From the NCBI RefSeq assembly GCF_000007825.1, contig NC_004722.1, positions 2,148,501-2,212,500 on the forward strand: a stretch of DNA of 64,000 nt. The letters run 5' to 3'. This stretch comes from Bacillus cereus ATCC 14579 (lineage in GTDB: Bacteria > Bacillota > Bacilli > Bacillales > Bacillaceae_G). Numbering within the stretch: the stretch's first letter is position 1; each line of letters opens with the position of its first letter. The notes beneath the pieces are model-generated. The model was given only the letters and a program-made list of their open reading frames with translations. It searched no databases and was not told the DNA's origin. Made by a program: the position numbers and the translations under genes. Positions 54,506 through 62,245 of the stretch are shown piece by piece.

Positions 54506-54558
54506 GAAAACATACAGAATACATTACTTTATTTAAAGTGAAGTATTCTGTATGTTTT
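54506..54558 (+). terminator. Intrinsic terminator, long stem
   Basis: AAACATACAGAATAC / GTATTCTGTATGTTT, more than 15 bp with an inner loop, then T-run. Confidence 0.85.
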
Positions 54559-54746
54559 TTTATTATGAAATTTGTTGATTTGAAGCTAGTCTAGTTACTA
54601 GCTTTTGTTTGAGTGTAATGTAAATTTTATAAGATTATATTTTTTATTGAAAAAATTTATGAATATAAGCTTCTGTGATAAGCGTTTTTATGTAGGTTGC
54701 ATATACTGATATCAAAATCACGACGTCAAAAAAAGGAGAGATAGAG

Positions 54747-55409
54747 ATGGCAAGAAAAAAACAACCTAAATACAACGTAGGGGACATAGTCGTGATTACG
54801 CTATATGGAACCGTTGGGAAAATCACAAATATGAAGGTTTTAGATGGAGTTTATGTATACGAAGTCAATAATCATGATGGATTTTACGTAGAGCAAACAT
54901 TGCAGCACGTTACAGAGCAAGATATGAAAAAGGGCGATACGGAGTGGATTGAATTAAATTATAATTTCACGTTTGGTGATCTTGTGCAAGTAACTGGATA
55001 TGATAAAGATGTTTTCCGTATTGTTGGTTTTCGTACAGAAGTATGGAGATATAAGAATGACGCATGGGAAGATACAATTTATGAATTGTCACGGATTACG
55101 GATGGTGAATGGTTAGAAGCGGATGAATCAGATTTAACGTTACTCGCCAATGCTCAAACGGCAAATGCAATTTTGAAGAAAATGAAACAAGATAAAGCAG
55201 GTATGAATAAATTAGATTTAGGAAAGTTAAAGTCAATTAACAACTCGAAAAAAGTGAGTGTTAAGACGAATCGTCAAGAAATCATTGATGGATTACTTGA
55301 TATTTATAACGATTATCAATTATTGTTCGATACATTTAAAGATGAAGAATATAAAATTGTAATGGATGTTGTTCATAATTATTTAGTTAAATTGACAGAG
55401 AAAAAATAG
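54747..55409 (+). CDS. yodN: YodN-like protein
   Basis: The protein has 220 residues. Two SH3/KOW-like beta segments (YNVGDIVVITLYGTVGKITNMK and FGDLVQVTGYDKDVFRIVGF, cut) precede a helical C-terminal domain (about 150-220). It resembles B. subtilis YodN, encoded in the same neighbourhood as kamA and yozD. Function unknown. GGAGAG lies upstream of the ATG. Confidence 0.75.
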   Translation: MARKKQPKYNVGDIVVITLYGTVGKITNMKVLDGVYVYEVNNHDGFYVEQTLQHVTEQDMKKGDTEWIELNYNFTFGDLVQVTGYDKDVFRIVGFRTEVWRYKNDAWEDTIYELSRITDGEWLEADESDLTLLANAQTANAILKKMKQDKAGMNKLDLGKLKSINNSKKVSVKTNRQEIIDGLLDIYNDYQLLFDTFKDEEYKIVMDVVHNYLVKLTEKK

Positions 55410-55413
55410 TTAA

Positions 55414-55569
55414 CTAGAAAGAGAGAATAAATTGAACAACAACATATGCAGTATAAGGTATGCCTACAACTATTAAAAAAATAAAAAGCCACTTTATAAG
55501 AGAGTCTGCCCATTGATCTTCATGCATGAACTCTTCTTTTGTTTGTCCTACTTCATATTGATTTTCCAT
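55414..55569 (-). CDS. Small membrane protein, 51 residues
   Basis: On the minus strand AAAGGGGG lies 7 bases before ATG 55569. The product begins MENQYEVGQTKEEFMHEDQ (acidic, soluble), has one membrane helix (WLFIFLIVVGIPYTAYVVV) and ends LSF. The ribosome site, acidic N-terminus and clean helix support a real gene. It lies antisense between yodN and yozD. The family is not recognised. Confidence 0.7.
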   Translation of the reverse strand: MENQYEVGQTKEEFMHEDQWADSLIKWLFIFLIVVGIPYTAYVVVQFILSF

Positions 55570-55718
55570 TATTATTTCCCCCTTTGAATAGCTTGTACTA
55601 CAATCGTATGCATCTCGTCCAAAGCTTATGACCTATAAAAAAATAAAATCTATTTTTCTAATCTCATATACATAATTTTGAGATTTTTTCATAAAACAGA
55701 AATAAAGGAGTGATGCTC

Positions 55719-55898
55719 ATGAAGGAAATTGAAGTCGTGATTGATACGGAAGAGATTGCGGAGTTTTTTTATGAGCAACTAATTGAAAGAGGGTACGTTC
55801 CAAAACGAGAAGAAATTGAAGATCTCGCAGATATTACATTTGAGTATTTATTAGAGAAATGCATGATTGATGAAGTTTTTGATGAAGAGGATGAATGA
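55719..55898 (+). CDS. yozD: YozD-family small protein
   Basis: This 59-residue acidic protein has IDTEEIAEFFYEQLIERGYVP and ITFEYLLEKCMIDE, near-identical in pattern to B. subtilis YozD. ATG 55719 has AAAGGAG 8 bases upstream. Function unknown. Confidence 0.85.
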   Translation: MKEIEVVIDTEEIAEFFYEQLIERGYVPKREEIEDLADITFEYLLEKCMIDEVFDEEDE

Positions 55899-56008
55899 AA
55901 GTAACGACGGGCATAACTCGTCGTTTTTTACTCTTTACAAACCTGTCACAAATATAGTCAATAATTATTGGTATAATGAAAAGGAAATTTTACTCAAGAG
56001 GTGAAGGA

Positions 56009-56191
56009 ATGTTCAAAAAAATTATTGATTCTTTATTAGGAAAGAAAAAATATCGTTCATATTCAAGTAGTGATTATCGTCGTAGAGGGCGCTCGTATTC
56101 AAGTAGCGATTATAAACGACGTTCATCTGGTTATGGACATCAACATTATAAAAGAAAACGTAAAAGCCGTAGCTTCTTTTCAAGTAGCTGA
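56009..56191 (+). CDS. Basic RS/SY-rich small protein, likely kinase partner
   Basis: The protein has 60 residues. Residues 1-14 form an amphipathic helix (MFKKIIDSLLGKKK). The rest is low-complexity: the unit SYSSSDYRRR / SYSSSDYKRR is repeated, then YGHQHYKRKRKSRSFFSSS. ATG 56009 has AAGG closely upstream; an ATG 33 bases earlier has no site. Its stop overlaps the kinase start by one base. The dense Ser/Tyr/Arg pattern looks like a phosphorylation substrate or nucleic-acid binder. I do not know a named family. Confidence 0.7.
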   Translation: MFKKIIDSLLGKKKYRSYSSSDYRRRGRSYSSSDYKRRSSGYGHQHYKRKRKSRSFFSSS

Positions 56192-57012
56192 TGAAATGGC
56201 GTCGTGTACTAGCATTATTTGATAGACCACTGCGAAAAAATACAATTGTTGCAGAGCGTTATAAAATTGAATCAGTAATTGGAATGGGCAGTTATGGGGT
56301 TACATATGTCGTTAATGATTTACAAATAAATAGATATAAAGTCTTAAAACAATTAAGACAAAGTAAACAAAGATATGAGTCTGGTAGAAAATCATTTGAA
56401 CAAGAGAAAATGATTTTACAAACATTAAATCATCATGCAATTCCTAGTCTATATGATCATTTCTTATGGGAGAAAAAGAGCTTCTTTGTGATGGAGTACA
56501 TGCCTGGTAAAAATTTTGAAGATTATATTTTCATAGATGGGTATGTATATACAGAACGTGAAGTTTTTGAGATTTTATATGAAATATTAGAAATTGTATC
56601 GGTGTTTCATAGTGAAGGCATTATTCATCGAGATTTACGCATTCCAAACATACTAATGAAAGAAAATCAAATTAGTATTATCGATTTTGGATTGGCTAAA
56701 TGGAAAGGTGAAGATGATGAGCGAGCTACAACTTACGAAGGTGAACAAGCTTTGATGCGAGAAGTTCACTTTCGTAGCGACTTTTATGCGCTCGGTCATT
56801 TCTCATTATTTTTATTATATGCAGGATATGAATCTAATGAAAAACAGGAAAAACCATGGTACGAAGAATTAACTTTGGAACATTATAATCGTGAAATGCT
56901 TATGCGAATGTTACAAATAAAAACGCCGTACTATGAGAATGTACAAGATTTAAAACAAGATGTAGCTTCTGCTTTAGAAAGGATGGAGACTCCATGTTTC
57001 AAAAGTTTTTAG
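56191..57012 (+). CDS. Hanks-type serine/threonine protein kinase
   Basis: This 273-residue soluble kinase has the glycine loop GMGSYG (31-36), catalytic-lobe Lys53, HRDLRIPN (His146-Asp148, Asn153; Arg replaces the usual Lys in HRDLK), and DFG 165-167. The activation segment is short and there is no extracellular or PASTA domain. It is coupled to the RS/SY-rich peptide upstream and to spo0M downstream (19-base overlap), suggesting joint function in sporulation or cell shape. Confidence 0.85.
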   Translation: MKWRRVLALFDRPLRKNTIVAERYKIESVIGMGSYGVTYVVNDLQINRYKVLKQLRQSKQRYESGRKSFEQEKMILQTLNHHAIPSLYDHFLWEKKSFFVMEYMPGKNFEDYIFIDGYVYTEREVFEILYEILEIVSVFHSEGIIHRDLRIPNILMKENQISIIDFGLAKWKGEDDERATTYEGEQALMREVHFRSDFYALGHFSLFLLYAGYESNEKQEKPWYEELTLEHYNREMLMRMLQIKTPYYENVQDLKQDVASALERMETPCFKSF

Positions 57013-57749
57013 CAAGCGTTGGTATTGGAAGTGCAAAGGTAGATACTGTTCTTGAAAAAGATGAGTATATTGTTGGGGAAGAAATAGTTGGAAAGGTTCA
57101 TATAACTGGAGGTTCAGTTAGCCAACAAATTGAAAGCATTTACTTAACATTATCGACGTCGTATGTACGAGAAGTGGATGATAAAAAAGTAACAGCAACA
57201 TATGATTTAGAGCGAGTACGCTTAACAGAACCTTTTTCTGTAGAACCGAATGAAAAAGTTGAAATTCCATTTTCTTTTCCAATGCCAATTGAAGCACCAC
57301 TTACACTTGGTATGAAAACGGTTTGGATTCATACAGGTCTTGATATTAAACGTAGTATAGACCCAAGTGACCGCGACTACGTTCAAGTGTTACCTAATGC
57401 ATTATTAAGTAGTGTTTTAGATAGTGTAAATGAATTAGGGTTTAAAGCACGTCATATAGAATGTGAAGAATTACCGCATCGATTACGTAAGCAAGTTCCA
57501 TTCGCACAAGAATTTGAGTTTATTCCGGTTTCTGGAGAGCATTATGGGAAATTAGATGAATTAGAATTATTAATCTTGCCACGTGCATACGACCGACTAG
57601 AAATTATTATGGAAGTAGATAGAAAATCACGTGGATTAGCTGGTTTATTCGCTGAGGCGCTTGATCTTGATGAGAAGGTGATTCGTTTTACCGTAACAAG
57701 AGAAGATATCCCTGAGATGAAGCAAAAAATTAATAATTATATTTTTTAA
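56994..57749 (+). CDS. spo0M: Sporulation-control protein Spo0M
   Basis: This 251-residue arrestin-like beta-sandwich protein has the Spo0M N-terminus (FQKFLASVGIGSAKVDTVL, YIVGEEIVGKVHITGG) and HTGLDIKRSIDPSDRDY. In B. subtilis Spo0M affects entry into sporulation and interacts with cytoskeletal proteins. The start lies within the end of the kinase gene, with GAAAGGATGGAG upstream. The usual Spo0M gene stands alone; coupling to a kinase is noteworthy. Confidence 0.9.
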   Translation: MFQKFLASVGIGSAKVDTVLEKDEYIVGEEIVGKVHITGGSVSQQIESIYLTLSTSYVREVDDKKVTATYDLERVRLTEPFSVEPNEKVEIPFSFPMPIEAPLTLGMKTVWIHTGLDIKRSIDPSDRDYVQVLPNALLSSVLDSVNELGFKARHIECEELPHRLRKQVPFAQEFEFIPVSGEHYGKLDELELLILPRAYDRLEIIMEVDRKSRGLAGLFAEALDLDEKVIRFTVTREDIPEMKQKINNYIF

Positions 57750-57765
57750 TAAACTATGCATAAAA

Positions 57766-57810
57766 AAGAAATGGAGAGGAAAACTAAAACAACCGCTCCA
57801 TTTTTTTGCA
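57766..57810 (+). terminator. Terminator of the spo0M operon
   Basis: AAAAAAGAAATGGAG pairs with CTCCATTTTTTT across a long loop. Confidence 0.7.
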
Positions 57811-57826
57811 TAGTGAGGTTATGTAT

Positions 57827-58462
57827 GTGAAACGATATCGACATTTATACTTGCTAAGTTTTACGTTACTCATTTGTTTTGTCGTATTATCACTTTCGTA
57901 TCATACCGCTTGTATTGAGAACTTTGACAATATAGTCGCACATTTTATTCAAAGCTTTCGAAACGATTATTTGACGACCTATTTTACTTGGGTGTCTTTT
58001 ATCGGTTCCAAAAGAATATATTTTCCATTACTCATTATTCTTGTAATGTATTTTCTCGTTAGAAAAAAGTTACTTAGTGCGTTACTTCTAACAATTAATT
58101 ACTACGGATCTCGTTATTTAAACAGTATGCTTAAACTATGGTACGAACGAGCAAGACCTGATGTCACGCAGCTTGTTACTGCAACTGGATATAGTTTTCC
58201 GAGCGGTCATACGATGAATGCTACTGCTTTTTTAGGATTTATTGCATACGTCACAATTACTGAAGAGCGTATTTCGTTGCATAAAAAATTGTTAATTATT
58301 CTTATAGCAAGCTTTGTTGTATTATCTATTTCAGTTAGCCGAATATATCTTGGCGTGCACTATCCATCTGACATATTAGCAGGATGGGCAGCTGGCGGTA
58401 GCTGGCTCGTTTTATGTGTTATATTCCATAAAACGTTCATAAAAAAAGAACCTATGTCATAA
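57827..58462 (+). CDS. PAP2-family membrane phosphatase
   Basis: The protein has 211 residues and about six helices. The three acid-phosphatase motifs are KLWYERARP, YSFPSGHTMNAT and SRIYLGVHYPSD. It probably dephosphorylates undecaprenyl pyrophosphate, phosphatidylglycerol phosphate or a related lipid at the outer membrane face. B. subtilis YodM, from the same neighbourhood, is of this type. GTG 57827 has GAGG 8 bases upstream. Confidence 0.88.
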   Translation: MKRYRHLYLLSFTLLICFVVLSLSYHTACIENFDNIVAHFIQSFRNDYLTTYFTWVSFIGSKRIYFPLLIILVMYFLVRKKLLSALLLTINYYGSRYLNSMLKLWYERARPDVTQLVTATGYSFPSGHTMNATAFLGFIAYVTITEERISLHKKLLIILIASFVVLSISVSRIYLGVHYPSDILAGWAAGGSWLVLCVIFHKTFIKKEPMS

Positions 58463-58475
58463 TAGGTTCTTTTTT
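58442..58475. terminator. Bidirectional terminator
   Basis: AAAAAAGAACCTA / TAGGTTCTTTTTT stem between convergent genes. Confidence 0.85.
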
Positions 58476-59333
58476 CATTGGCTCAACATGAATGTGTGCA
58501 TGGTAAATTCCAAATTTTTTGCGCAGCATAGCTTCGATGTTGTCGGTAATACAGTGACTTTCTCCAACATCCATGCGAGCATCTACTTCAATTGTAATAT
58601 CAACGTACGTTTGATTCCCATACATACGTGCTCGAATATCTACAATGTTTTCCACACCGCCAATATGCTCAATAGCATCAGCGTATTCTTCCATTTTATC
58701 AGGATCAATTCCATCTGTTAGCATATGAGAAGATTCTACGAAAATCTCCCATGCAGTTTTACAAATAATAAGACCGACAATTAAAGCGGCAATAGGGTCT
58801 AAAATAGGCATTTGGAACTGAGAACCGACAATACCTACTACGGTACCAATACTTACGAGTGCATCTGATAAATTATCCTTTGCAGCGGCTTCTAATGATT
58901 TACTTTTTGTTCGTGCTGCAATTTTTTTCGTATACAAATACACGCAGTACATAACGACAGCAGAAAATAAAGCAACCCATGCAGCGAGTACATTAGGCGC
59001 TGCTTGTTTCGGATTTAAGAAAGATTGAATGGCACTAATAACAACTTCTAATCCGACTGTTGCCATAATGAAGGACGCAACAAGTGATGCGATTTGTTCG
59101 GCACGCGAATGCCCATACGGATGATCTGGGTCACGAGGTTTACGAGATATTTTTAGACCAATTAATATCGCTAAAGAAGCACCGATATCCGTTAAGTTAT
59201 TTAAACCGTCAGCGCGTAATGCGCTAGAGAGGGTAATATAACTGATGATGATTTTCATAGAGGATAAAAATATGTAGGCCATAATGCTGACAATAGCACC
59301 TTTATCAGCTTCTTTATGAGAAAGAGTATCCAT
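58452..59333 (-). CDS. Cation diffusion facilitator (metal efflux)
   Basis: This 293-residue CDF protein has six helices. The metal site of helix 2 is in LRADGLNNLTDIGASLA and that of helix 5 in KDNLSDALVSIGTVVG; DPDHPYGHSRAEQIASL is the loop signature. The cytoplasmic domain ends with HAHIHVEPM. Helix 2 reads NxxxD where zinc/iron CDFs have HxxxD or DxxxD, more typical of Mn/Fe types. ATG 59333 has AAAGGTGAG 9 bases upstream. Confidence 0.88.
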   Translation of the reverse strand: MDTLSHKEADKGAIVSIMAYIFLSSMKIIISYITLSSALRADGLNNLTDIGASLAILIGLKISRKPRDPDHPYGHSRAEQIASLVASFIMATVGLEVVISAIQSFLNPKQAAPNVLAAWVALFSAVVMYCVYLYTKKIAARTKSKSLEAAAKDNLSDALVSIGTVVGIVGSQFQMPILDPIAALIVGLIICKTAWEIFVESSHMLTDGIDPDKMEEYADAIEHIGGVENIVDIRARMYGNQTYVDITIEVDARMDVGESHCITDNIEAMLRKKFGIYHAHIHVEPMKKEPIMT

Positions 59334-59472
59334 TTTAATCACTCACCTTTCTTTAAAGGAATTTCTTTCTATAAATAGAGTATCAAACGAAAGTCGTGTG
59401 GGTCTATACAAACATTGTTGACGTTTTATAGCTTTTTAAGAAGGGGATAACAAAGTTTCGTAAAGGAAAAAT

Positions 59473-59701
59473 ATGTTGAAAAGTACAAAGTCAAGGTGTG
59501 AACCTAATTGGAGTTTATTTACTAAAGAGATAGGAGGGTAGATGGATGAGGAAACGAATACTTTTCTTACTACGTATTATTCTTATCATGACAAGGTGTA
59601 ATTCATTAAACGATGAAAAAATTCAAAAGATAATTGTGAAAATAGATGAAAACCCTCTGAAAAATATTTTCCAGAGGGCTTTCATTTTAGTATGCTTCTA
59701 A
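59473..59701 (+). pseudogene. Possible lipoprotein-gene remnant with a short leading frame
   Basis: A 22-codon frame (59473-59541, AAAGGA upstream) ends within the AGGAGGG that precedes ATG 59546. From there 51 codons read MRKRILFLLRIILIMTRCNSLNDEK: a lipoprotein-like signal in which the expected small residue before Cys is Arg. The frame then runs through the thioredoxin terminator into that gene, so its natural end is lost. Probably a truncated gene; it may also be noise. Confidence 0.35.
59655..59684 (-). terminator. Terminator of the thioredoxin gene
   Basis: CCCTCTG / CAGAGGG stem, with T-run on the minus-strand side. Confidence 0.75.
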
Positions 59702-60001
59702 AAACTCAGTAACTTGCTCTTCTGTTTTTGCATTAGCACTATGTAAGTGGCCTAGCTTCTCACCGTTTTGGTATACAAGTAAACTTGGAATACCCATTAC
59801 TTGATACTCTTCAGCGATACTTGGAAACTCATCTTTATTGATAGAGTACCATTCAAATTTATTGAACTCTTCCATTACATCTCCGATAAAGTTGTCCATA
59901 CGTACGCAATCTGGGCACCATGTAGTAAAGAACTTAACAACTACAGGCTCCTCGCTTGCGATGATGTCTTTGAATTCTTGTTCTGTTTTAATTTCTTTCA
60001 T
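59687..60001 (-). CDS. Thioredoxin-family protein
   Basis: This 104-residue thiol-disulfide reductase has active site WCPDC (Cys29, Cys32), where classic thioredoxin has WCGPC. The cis-Pro loop is in QVMGIPSLLVYQNGE. The type is YdbP-like. ATG 60001 has AAAGGAG 8 bases upstream; the longer frame lacks a site. It has its own terminator. Confidence 0.88.
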   Translation of the reverse strand: MKEIKTEQEFKDIIASEEPVVVKFFTTWCPDCVRMDNFIGDVMEEFNKFEWYSINKDEFPSIAEEYQVMGIPSLLVYQNGEKLGHLHSANAKTEEQVTEFLEAY

Positions 60002-60225
60002 AAGTAAAACTCCTTTCAATATCACACGAATTTATATGCAAAATTCGTATTTGCAAACATGTTGCAAACTTATTATTTGTTTTTTAGTTTTGTAGTTCGT
60101 TCACACTTATAAAATTGTATGTAACATGACTGCGCTACTAAGTGTGAAAATAATGGAACCTCACTTTTCTTTATAAGCTTTTTCCAGGATTGTGTCAAAC
60201 TTTTGAATTTTATACAGAAATTAAA
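60002..60225. other. Intergenic promoter region of the thioredoxin gene
   Basis: No gene is seen here. CACACTT and AAGTGTG occur as an inverted pair about 35 bases apart around 60101-60150; its significance is unclear. Confidence 0.3.
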
Positions 60226-60255
60226 GAAGCCCACACTTTGATTGAGTATGGGCAG
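60226..60255 (-). terminator. Terminator of the acetyltransferase gene
   Basis: GCCCACACT / AGTATGGGC stem; the T-rich side lies on the minus strand. Confidence 0.65.
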
Positions 60256-60266
60256 AGGGACTAAAA

Positions 60267-60797
60267 TTAATCGCTTATTAATTTCGAATAGATATTTAAA
60301 TCGATAAGCTTTCCAGCTGATTTTTCGCTCTTTCTCAGAGTACCTTCAAAAGTAAAGTTTAATTTTTCTAATACTTTTATAGAATTTACATTTGCAGGTT
60401 CAACTTTTGCTTCAACACGATTTAGTTTTAGATGTGTAAAAGCATAATCTAATAAAGAGGATATTGCTTCAGGTGCATATCCTTTACCCCAAAATGTTTT
60501 TGAAATATCATAGCCAATCTCAGTCTTTGAGTTTTCAAAATCTAAGGAATTATAGCCACATGAACCGATAATATGATTAGATTCTTTTTCAATAATAGTA
60601 AAACGTATAGCTTTATTATTTTGAGCGAGTTCGTTAAGGAATTGAATCATATCTTTTGCCTGGTTCTCATCAGTGAAATTACTTATATTCATGAATTTAG
60701 TAACATCAGGATCAGACCATATTTTAAACATACTTAGTGAATCAGATGCTTTCATTTTCCTTAAATATAATCTCTGTGAGTGTAGTTCTGTAATCAA
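60267..60797 (-). CDS. GNAT acetyltransferase, RimJ/RimL type
   Basis: This 176-residue protein has LHSQRLYLRKMKASDSLSMF at the N-terminus, IGSCGYNSLDFENSKTEIGYDI and the acetyl-CoA segment FWGKGYAPEAISSLLDYAF, then NRVEAKVEPANVNSIKVLEKL (cut), all typical of RimJ/RimL-type N-acetyltransferases. The target (a protein N-terminus or small amine) is unknown. AGGTAAAAG precedes the ATG. Confidence 0.87.
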   Translation of the reverse strand: MITELHSQRLYLRKMKASDSLSMFKIWSDPDVTKFMNISNFTDENQAKDMIQFLNELAQNNKAIRFTIIEKESNHIIGSCGYNSLDFENSKTEIGYDISKTFWGKGYAPEAISSLLDYAFTHLKLNRVEAKVEPANVNSIKVLEKLNFTFEGTLRKSEKSAGKLIDLNIYSKLISD

Positions 60798-61000
60798 TAC
60801 TTTTACCTCCGTTATGTTGTAATGATAGGTAGATTAAAAATATTGATATCTGCGCATAAGTCAGTCCCTTCTAGATTAATTAACTTTTATTATACAAGAA
60901 AATTACTACATTGAACAAAGGCGTTAATTGGAGCTAACGAAATGACAAACTCATCAATTGAATATTGCGTTCAGTGTGATTAAGAAAGTGGTGTATAAAG

Positions 61001-61120
61001 ATGGGACGAGATGAGAGTTACTTCCAAACTAAAAAAAGAGTAGATAATTTAAAAACATTTTACATTCATTTAACCATCTACATACTAGTCAATCTGATGC
61101 TTTTTTTACTTTTTAAGTAG
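61001..61120 (+). pseudogene. Truncated 2TM-domain protein
   Basis: ATG 61001 opens 39 codons reading MGRDESYFQTKKRVDNLKTF, then one membrane helix (IHLTIYILVNLMLFLLF) and a stop. This is the N-terminal half of the 2TM domain, which normally continues with a loop and a second helix. The second half is absent from the following AT-rich DNA, and a repeat element begins 95 bases on. Either a decayed gene or a one-helix variant. Confidence 0.5.
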
Positions 61121-61214
61121 TGAATTAGCTATTTTTTATTTTTAATTACAAAAATTGAATAAGGTTAGAAATTATATGGTTGTAATGGGAATTGAGGGAT
61201 ATGAATAAAAAAAT

Positions 61215-61341
61215 TTTATCCCGCTATTTGTCGGGCAGTAAATACCCCCACCTCAAAGTTCAGCGGAAGCAAAGAATTTAGGTGGGGTCGGGCTGCCAGT
61301 AAAAGCCCGATTGGTGAGAGCTGATTAAAGTTTCACTTTAT
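61215..61341. repeat. bcr-type dispersed repeat of the B. cereus group
   Basis: This stretch is unlike its AT-rich surroundings: CCCGCTATTTGTCGGGCAGT, CCCCCACCT, AGGTGGGG, CGGGCTGCC and AAGCCCGA give nested hairpins. It looks like the bcr1 family of mobile intergenic repeats as I remember it. The element is bounded by TTTAT (61215-61219) and TTTAT (61337-61341), a possible 5-base target duplication. It is shorter than the roughly 155 bases I recall for bcr1. Confidence 0.65.
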
Positions 61342-61436
61342 TAGGGATTTGCCTTAAACATTTATTACAGTCAAGAATATTTATAATAATATGAACTAAA
61401 AAAGGTCCAATTTTTGTAATGTTGGAGGGGATTATT

Positions 61437-61712
61437 GTGGACATAACTCAAAGCGTATCAAGAATAGTGGTTAATGGGAAAGACCTTTCTTTCACTTCAG
61501 TTCAAACCTCTGCATGGAATCATGGACCTGTAAATGATTTAATCGTTACGACGAATCAGAGAGTGAATGAGCTTTATCAATTCATGTGGTCGCAAGTACC
61601 GGTTACGATTTCGGTATATTTCCTTCAAGGAGCGGATTTACTTAGGTTCGTTAGGGTTGCGGGAATTAATGAGCGTGTAACAGGAGAATATGTATATCAT
61701 TTCATTTGGTGA
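61437..61712 (+). CDS. Small protein of unknown function, possibly spore-related
   Basis: The protein has 91 residues and is beta-rich (RIVVNGKDLSFTSVQTSAW, PVTISVYFLQGADLLRFVRV). GTG 61437 lies 6 bases after GGAGGGG; the earlier in-frame ATG lies before this site. It contains no signal or cysteines. It leads a run of four small genes, of which the next three have sigma-K-like promoters. The family is not recognised. Confidence 0.65.
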   Translation: MDITQSVSRIVVNGKDLSFTSVQTSAWNHGPVNDLIVTTNQRVNELYQFMWSQVPVTISVYFLQGADLLRFVRVAGINERVTGEYVYHFIW

Positions 61713-61725
61713 TAAGAAGGAGTCA

Positions 61726-61753
61726 AAGTAGTCTAGCAGCTACTTTTTTATTT
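61726..61753 (+). terminator. Intrinsic terminator
   Basis: AAAGTAG / CTACTTT stem, T-rich tail. Confidence 0.65.
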
Positions 61754-61791
61754 TGTCATTTGAATATAAGCGAGCGGACTAGCTTTATAGT

Positions 61792-61819
61792 ACCCACTGA
61801 AATAAAGAATCATAATATA
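61792..61819 (+). promoter_or_regulatory. Putative sigma-K promoter
   Basis: AC (61792-61793), 17 bases, CATAATATA (61811-61819), an exact CATANNNTA. The same spacing as before the amidase gene. The next start codon is at 61857. Confidence 0.5.
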
Positions 61820-61856
61820 ATTTGTAATAAATTATACGGGAAGGGAGCTGAAAATC

Positions 61857-62108
61857 ATGTTTTATTCATATTTTAATTCTGAAACTGGTATGCGACCAGC
61901 GTATGGTACATCTATAACGTATAGTGGAGCACAAAGTACAGTCCAAGCTATTCAACAAGCATTGCAAATGCAACAACAATTGCAAATGCAGCAGCAAGGT
62001 GTACAACCGTATTATTCATCCGTAGAGTATTTTTACCCAGTACATCAAGTTACACCGTACGGAAGTTCTTTTCTGACTATTCCATATGGGACTGTATACA
62101 ACTTATAA
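61857..62108 (+). CDS. Gln/Tyr-rich small protein, probable spore coat or exosporium component
   Basis: The protein has 83 residues. A central MQQQLQMQQQG stretch is flanked by Tyr/Ser-rich ends (FYSYFNSETGMRPAYGTS, PYYSSVEYFYPVHQV). Such composition is common in spore coat proteins. AAGGGAG lies 9 bases before the ATG, and a sigma-K-like promoter lies upstream. No known domain; the spore role is inferred. Confidence 0.65.
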   Translation: MFYSYFNSETGMRPAYGTSITYSGAQSTVQAIQQALQMQQQLQMQQQGVQPYYSSVEYFYPVHQVTPYGSSFLTIPYGTVYNL

Positions 62109-62136
62109 CTAGTAAGGAATGAAGTGGTGTATATAA

Positions 62137-62165
62137 ATAAGGGTGCAGGTTAATAGCGCCCTTAT
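62137..62165 (+). terminator. Intrinsic terminator
   Basis: ATAAGGGTGC / GCGCCCTTAT stem with a 9-base loop; T-run is poor. Confidence 0.55.
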
Positions 62166-62189
62166 GAATAATAAAAATAGCTAGTCCAA

Positions 62190-62217
62190 ACCTTATAAAT
62201 CAATCTTACATAATATA
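62190..62217 (+). promoter_or_regulatory. Putative sigma-K promoter of the first C1q-like gene
   Basis: AC (62190-62191), 17 bases, CATAATATA (62209-62217), exact CATANNNTA. The ribosome site GAAAGGGG and ATG 62246 follow. Confidence 0.55.
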
Positions 62218-62245
62218 TAGTAATAAGTTTGAAAGGGGAATCAGT

